In this document: piece after piece, positions 60,614 to 64,000 of the stretch | Layout: the number at the start of each line of letters is the position of its first letter | Position numbering within the stretch: the stretch's first letter is position 1 | Source: Streptomyces alanosinicus | Lineage (GTDB): Bacteria; Actinomycetota; Actinomycetes; Streptomycetales; Streptomycetaceae | Length of the DNA: 64,000 nucleotides | Reading direction: 5' to 3' | Assembly: GCF_014650595.1 (NCBI RefSeq) | Contig: NZ_BMVG01000019.1 | Location: forward strand, 84,419-148,418 | The notes under the pieces: model-generated | Databases searched by the model: none | Told to the model about the DNA's origin: nothing | Seen by the model: only the letters and a program-made list of their open reading frames with translations | Made by a program: the position numbers and the translations under genes

Positions 60614-63109
60614 CTACCGGCCGGCGCTGTCCACCACCGCCGACCACTCGTCGAGCAGGGCCTGCACCGAGGCGTCGTCCGGTCCCTCGGCCCACAGATG
60701 GGTGACGGCCTCCGCCGGGTCGGGCAGCACCATCACCCAGCGCCCGTCGGTCTCCACCACCCGCACACCGTCGGTCGTGTCGACAAAGCGATCCCCTGCG
60801 GCCTCGACCACCCGCCGCATGACGAGACCCTTGACCGCCCACGGCGTGGCCAGGTCCCGCTTGAGGACGTGCGCCCGCGGGATCCGCGCATCGATCTGGC
60901 TCAGCGTGAGCTGGGTGCGCGCCACCAGCCCGATCAACCGTACGAAGGCCGCCGTACCGTCGTAGACGCTGCTGAACTCGGGGACGATGAACCCGCCCTT
61001 GCCGTCACCGCCGAAGATGGTGCCCTCCTCACCGCCGACGCGCGTGAGGTCGTCGGGCGAGGTGGTCGTCCACTCGACCTGGGTGCCGTGGTACGCCGCC
61101 ACCTGTTCCGCGATCCGGGTCGTCGTCACCGGCAACGCCACCCGGCCGCTGCGCCGCTCCGCGGCCACCAGGTCCAGCATCACCAGCAGCGCACGGTCGT
61201 CCTCGATGATCCGGCCCTTCTCGTCCACGAGCGACAGCCGCTCGCCCACGGGATCGAACCGGACACCGAACGCGGCACCCGAGGACGCCACTATCTCGCC
61301 CAGCCGGACCAGCCCATTGCGCCGCATCTCGACTGTCTCGGTGGGCCGGGCCTCGTCGAGACCGGGGTTGATGGTCAGCGAGTCCACGCCCAGCTTGCCG
61401 AGCAGGCTGGGCAGCACAAGCCCCGCGCTGCCGTTGGAGGCGTCGACCACGACCTTCAGACCGGAATCGGCGATGCCGGTGGTGTCGACATTGCGCAGCA
61501 GGGAGCCGGTGTACGAGTCGAAGACGCTCGCCGGGAAGTACAGGTCTCCAATCTCACCGGGGAACGCGCGCCGGTACTCCTGCCGGGCGAACACCCGGTC
61601 CAGCTTCCGCTGACCGCCCTGCGACAGATCGGCGCCGTTGCCGTCGAAGAACATGATGTCGACCGAGTCCGGCACACCGGGCGAGGTCCGGATCATGATG
61701 CCGCCGGCACTGCCGCGCGCGGTCTGCTGCCGGGCCACGGGCAGCGGCACGTTCTCCAGGTCGCGTACGTCGATGGCGCTGGCCTGCAGCGCGGAGATGA
61801 CCGCCCGCTTGAGCGCACGGGCGCCTCGGGAGTGGTCTCGGGCCGTGGTGACCGTGGACCCCTTCTTGAGGGTGGTCGCATAGGCGCCGGCCAGTCGCAC
61901 GGCCAGCTCCGGTGTGATCTCCACGTTCAGGATGCCGGAGACCCCACGGGCGCCGAACAGATGGGCCTGGCCTCGGGACTCCCAGATGACGGAGGTGTTG
62001 ACGAAGGCGCCGGCCTCGATGGTCTTGAACGGATAGACCCGGACGTTGCCCTGGACGATCGACTCCTCACCGATCAGGCACTCGTCCCCGATGACCGCGC
62101 CGTCCTCGATCCGCGCCGCCCGCATGATGTCGGTGTTCTTGCCGACGACACAGCCGCGCAGATTGCTGTGCTGTCCCACGTACACGTTGTCGTGCACGAC
62201 GGCCTTGTGCAGAAAGGCGCCGCTCTTGACGACGACATTCGAGCCGACGACCGTGTGCTCGCGGATTTCCGCGCCGGCCTCGACCTTCGCATAGTCGCCG
62301 ATGTACAGCGGCCCGCGCAGCACGGCATCGGGATGCACCTCGGCGCCTTCCGCCACCCACACGCCCGGGGAGATCTCGAAGCCGTCGATGTCGACGTTGA
62401 CCTTGCCCTCCAGCACGTCGGCCTGGGCCTTCACATAGCTCTCGTGGGTGCCGACGTCCTCCCAGTAGCCCTCGGCGACATAGCCGTAGATCGGCTTGCC
62501 TTCCTTCATCAGCTGCGGGAAGACATCACCGGACCAGTCCACCGGAACATCCGGTTCGACGTAGCTGAACACCTCGGGCTCCATGACATAGATGCCCGTG
62601 TTCACCGTGTCGGAGAAGACCTGCCCCCAGGTCGGCTTCTCGAGGAATCTCTCGACCTTGCCTTCCTCGTCGACGATGGTGATGCCGAACTCCAGCGGAT
62701 TGGGCACCCGGGTCAGACAGACCGTGACCAGCGCGCCCTTCTCCTTGTGGAAACTGATCAGATCCGTGAGGTCGAAGTCGGTCAGGGCATCACCGGAGAT
62801 GACGAGAAAGGCATCGTCCTTCAACGCCTCTTCGGCGTTCTTCACGCTTCCAGCGGTACCGAGTGGCTTCTCCTCATTGGCATATGTGAGCTCCATTCCG
62901 AGCTCTTCGCCGTCGCCGAAGTAGTTCTTGACGAGCGATGCCAGGAACTGGACGGTAACAACTGTCTCGGTCAGCCCATGCCTTTTGAGCAGCCGAAGCA
63001 CATGCTCCATGATCGGGCGGTTGGCCACCGGTAGGAGCGGCTTGGGCATGCTAGAGGTCATGGGGCGCAGGCGCGTGCCTTCGCCCCCGGCCATCACGAC
63101 AGCCTTCAT
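60614..63109 (-). CDS. Mannose-1-phosphate guanylyltransferase fused to phosphomannomutase-like domain
   Basis: An 831-residue three-part protein. Residues 1-235 are a sugar nucleotidyltransferase (MKAVVMAGGEGTRLRPMTSS, then PKPLLPVANRPIMEHVL). Residues 245-380 are a left-handed beta-helix of hexapeptide repeats. Residues 385-830 resemble a phosphohexomutase (TTARDHSRGARALKRAVISA, then VVVDASNGSAGLVLP and FGGDGKGGFIVPEFSS). The catalytic phosphoserine loop TASHNP is absent (SAGGIMIRTSPGVPDS in that place), so mutase activity is doubtful. It should make GDP-mannose or a similar nucleotide sugar for mannosylation. The start at 63109 has GGAGGAGGAC upstream. Confidence 0.9.
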   Translation of the reverse strand: MKAVVMAGGEGTRLRPMTSSMPKPLLPVANRPIMEHVLRLLKRHGLTETVVTVQFLASLVKNYFGDGEELGMELTYANEEKPLGTAGSVKNAEEALKDDAFLVISGDALTDFDLTDLISFHKEKGALVTVCLTRVPNPLEFGITIVDEEGKVERFLEKPTWGQVFSDTVNTGIYVMEPEVFSYVEPDVPVDWSGDVFPQLMKEGKPIYGYVAEGYWEDVGTHESYVKAQADVLEGKVNVDIDGFEISPGVWVAEGAEVHPDAVLRGPLYIGDYAKVEAGAEIREHTVVGSNVVVKSGAFLHKAVVHDNVYVGQHSNLRGCVVGKNTDIMRAARIEDGAVIGDECLIGEESIVQGNVRVYPFKTIEAGAFVNTSVIWESRGQAHLFGARGVSGILNVEITPELAVRLAGAYATTLKKGSTVTTARDHSRGARALKRAVISALQASAIDVRDLENVPLPVARQQTARGSAGGIMIRTSPGVPDSVDIMFFDGNGADLSQGGQRKLDRVFARQEYRRAFPGEIGDLYFPASVFDSYTGSLLRNVDTTGIADSGLKVVVDASNGSAGLVLPSLLGKLGVDSLTINPGLDEARPTETVEMRRNGLVRLGEIVASSGAAFGVRFDPVGERLSLVDEKGRIIEDDRALLVMLDLVAAERRSGRVALPVTTTRIAEQVAAYHGTQVEWTTTSPDDLTRVGGEEGTIFGGDGKGGFIVPEFSSVYDGTAAFVRLIGLVARTQLTLSQIDARIPRAHVLKRDLATPWAVKGLVMRRVVEAAGDRFVDTTDGVRVVETDGRWVMVLPDPAEAVTHLWAEGPDDASVQALLDEWSAVVDSAGR

Positions 63110-63223
63110 GTCGGAAGCGTCCTCCTCCAAGAGATGACGGTCTAGCCGACTTCACCCGAACAGATTGTCCCGCACTTTCCCCCCGCGGGCCATCGTGGCG
63201 TTACGTCCGGACGATCGCCGAGC

Positions 63224-63832
63224 TCAGTCGGCCATGGCGTCCGCACGCAACAAACGGCGGACCTGTACCACGTAGAGCACTCCTGCCCACCAGTAGAGGG
63301 TTGTACCCCACCCGGCGAACGCCCATCCGAAAACAGCGGCGACTGACGCGATCCACGTGTGTCCATCGCTAAGCAGCAGCAACGGGAAGGCGTACATCAA
63401 GTTGAAGGTGGCTGCCTTCCCGAGGAAGTTCACCTGCGGCGGCGGATACCCGTGCCGGCGGAGGATGCCCACCATCACCAGGAGAACCAGCTCCCTGGCC
63501 AGCAGCAACGCGGTCAGCCAGAGCGGCAGGATGCCCCGCCAGGTGAGACCGAGCAGTGTGGAAAGGACATAGAGCCGGTCAGCGGCCGGATCGAGAAGCC
63601 GACCGAGATTGCTGATCTGATTCCAGCGCCGCGCGAGCTTCCCGTCCAGATAGTCACTGATCCCGCTGAAGGCCAGCACGAGGAGAGCCCAGCCATCGCT
63701 CTTGGGGCCACCGAACTCGGGCCTGAGGATCAGCCACAGGAAGACGGGGACGCCGACGAGCCGTGCCATGCTGAGGATGTTGGGGATGGTGAGGACCCGG
63801 TCCGTCTGGACACGGGTCTCCTGGACCTCCAC
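63224..63832 (-). CDS. CDP-alcohol phosphatidyltransferase family protein
   Basis: A 202-residue membrane enzyme that moves a phosphatidyl group from CDP-diacylglycerol to an alcohol. The full family motif DGx2ARx8Gx3Dx3D is present as DGKLARRWNQISNLGRLLDP then AADR. Five to six helices surround it. It is related to PgsA-type phosphatidylglycerophosphate synthases and to mycobacterial Rv1822, but the acceptor alcohol cannot be read out. The GTG at 63832 is preferred because AGGAGG lies seven to eight bases upstream; the frame opens at a TTG (63862) as an alternative. Confidence 0.9.
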   Translation of the reverse strand: MEVQETRVQTDRVLTIPNILSMARLVGVPVFLWLILRPEFGGPKSDGWALLVLAFSGISDYLDGKLARRWNQISNLGRLLDPAADRLYVLSTLLGLTWRGILPLWLTALLLARELVLLVMVGILRRHGYPPPQVNFLGKAATFNLMYAFPLLLLSDGHTWIASVAAVFGWAFAGWGTTLYWWAGVLYVVQVRRLLRADAMAD

Positions 63833-63889
63833 CCGGGGGCCTCCTGTGCGAAAACGAGCCAACGATTCCCCCTGACCTTACCTCAACGC

Positions 63890-63931
63890 AAAAAAGCTCC
63901 GGCCCCTGGGCAGTGCCCAAGAGCCGGAGCT
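63890..63931 (-). terminator. Rho-independent terminator of the rRNA operon
   Basis: Read on the minus strand, AGCTCCGGC, an inner GGGCA/TGCCC pair and GCCGGAGCT form a stem (63895-63931) followed by a T-run (A-run on the plus strand at 63890-63895). It lies 10 bases beyond the 5S rRNA end. Confidence 0.88.
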
Positions 63932-63940
63932 GTAAAAGGA

Positions 63941-64000
63941 GTTCGGCGGCGTCCTACTCTCCCACAGGGTCCCCCCTGCAGTACCATCGGCGCTGTGAGG
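63941..64000 (-). rRNA. 5S ribosomal RNA, 3' half (partial)
   Basis: The minus strand reads CAGCGCCGATGGTACTGCAG, GGGGGACCCTGTGGGAGAGT, AGGACGCCGCCGAAC to 63941. This is the 3' half of the actinobacterial 5S rRNA, including loop E and the terminal stem strand. The 5' half, and the 23S and 16S genes, lie beyond the right edge. Confidence 0.93.

Noticed and set aside
60428..63034. 868-codon plus-strand frame opposite the guanylyltransferase
   Set aside because: Same kind of antisense shadow; no domain seen.
63833..63940. tRNA genes near the rRNA operon
   Set aside because: No cloverleaf or TTCGAATC-type arm seen; the gap holds only the terminator and RBS/promoter sequence.

Overview
The window is chromosomal DNA of a Streptomyces or a close relative. 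GC content is very high with G/C-rich third codon positions. Genes often begin at GTG, or at an ATG lying 6-7 bases after a TAnnnT -10 box (leaderless genes). Tat/lipobox exports, mycothiol-era oxidoreductase families and the actinobacterial block garA-ftsR-nuclease-MerR are all present. The right edge enters the 3' end of a 5S rRNA (minus strand), so an rRNA operon lies just outside. No phage, ICE, transposase, CRISPR array or tRNA gene was seen. The only mobile-like DNA is a 207-bp MITE-like element and a few short dispersed repeats.

Layout. 1-20 kb is a mosaic of short units: the end of a formaldehyde dehydrogenase, a VTT membrane protein, a thiolase divergent from an HxlR regulator, uppP, lnt, a TetR-controlled FAD monooxygenase/Gfo-Idh pair, ung, an oligopeptide-type binding protein, two FabG-like reductases, a HipA-like kinase/DUF3037 pair, a Rieske lipoprotein and small enzymes. 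20-28 kb holds three EamA exporters with LysR and MocR regulators, a Clp_N-only protein and a PadR regulator. 28.2-31.3 kb holds a soluble Ser/Thr kinase with a seven-blade WD40 propeller, followed by a protein that appears to carry a CD38-like ADP-ribosyl cyclase (NAD-consuming) domain behind an injection-system-type N-terminal motif. The latter is the most novel-looking gene of the window. 31.5-38 kb holds PhzF, CPBP protease, a glutamate-cysteine ligase-like enzyme and several small Streptomyces proteins.

38-50 kb is largely a molybdenum region: an HTH-Mop protein, a PucR regulator, a two-gene molybdenum hydroxylase (FAD subunit, and a fused 2Fe-2S/molybdopterin subunit), a sulfite-oxidase-fold protein, modABC and a di-Mop storage/sensor protein. 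Uptake, storage, sensing and use of molybdate are thus encoded together, preceded by a large APC permease.

50-64 kb is conserved core: gcvP under a tandem glycine riboswitch, a PRC-barrel protein, DNA polymerase IV, then the minus-strand block pgsA-like / mannose-1-phosphate guanylyltransferase / DUF881 / small basic protein / DUF881 / GarA-type FHA protein / FtsR / bifunctional nuclease / MerR. This order matches the mycobacterial Rv1822-Rv1830 region except that gcvH is absent. Many adjacent genes in the window overlap by GTGA or ATGA and are probably translationally coupled.
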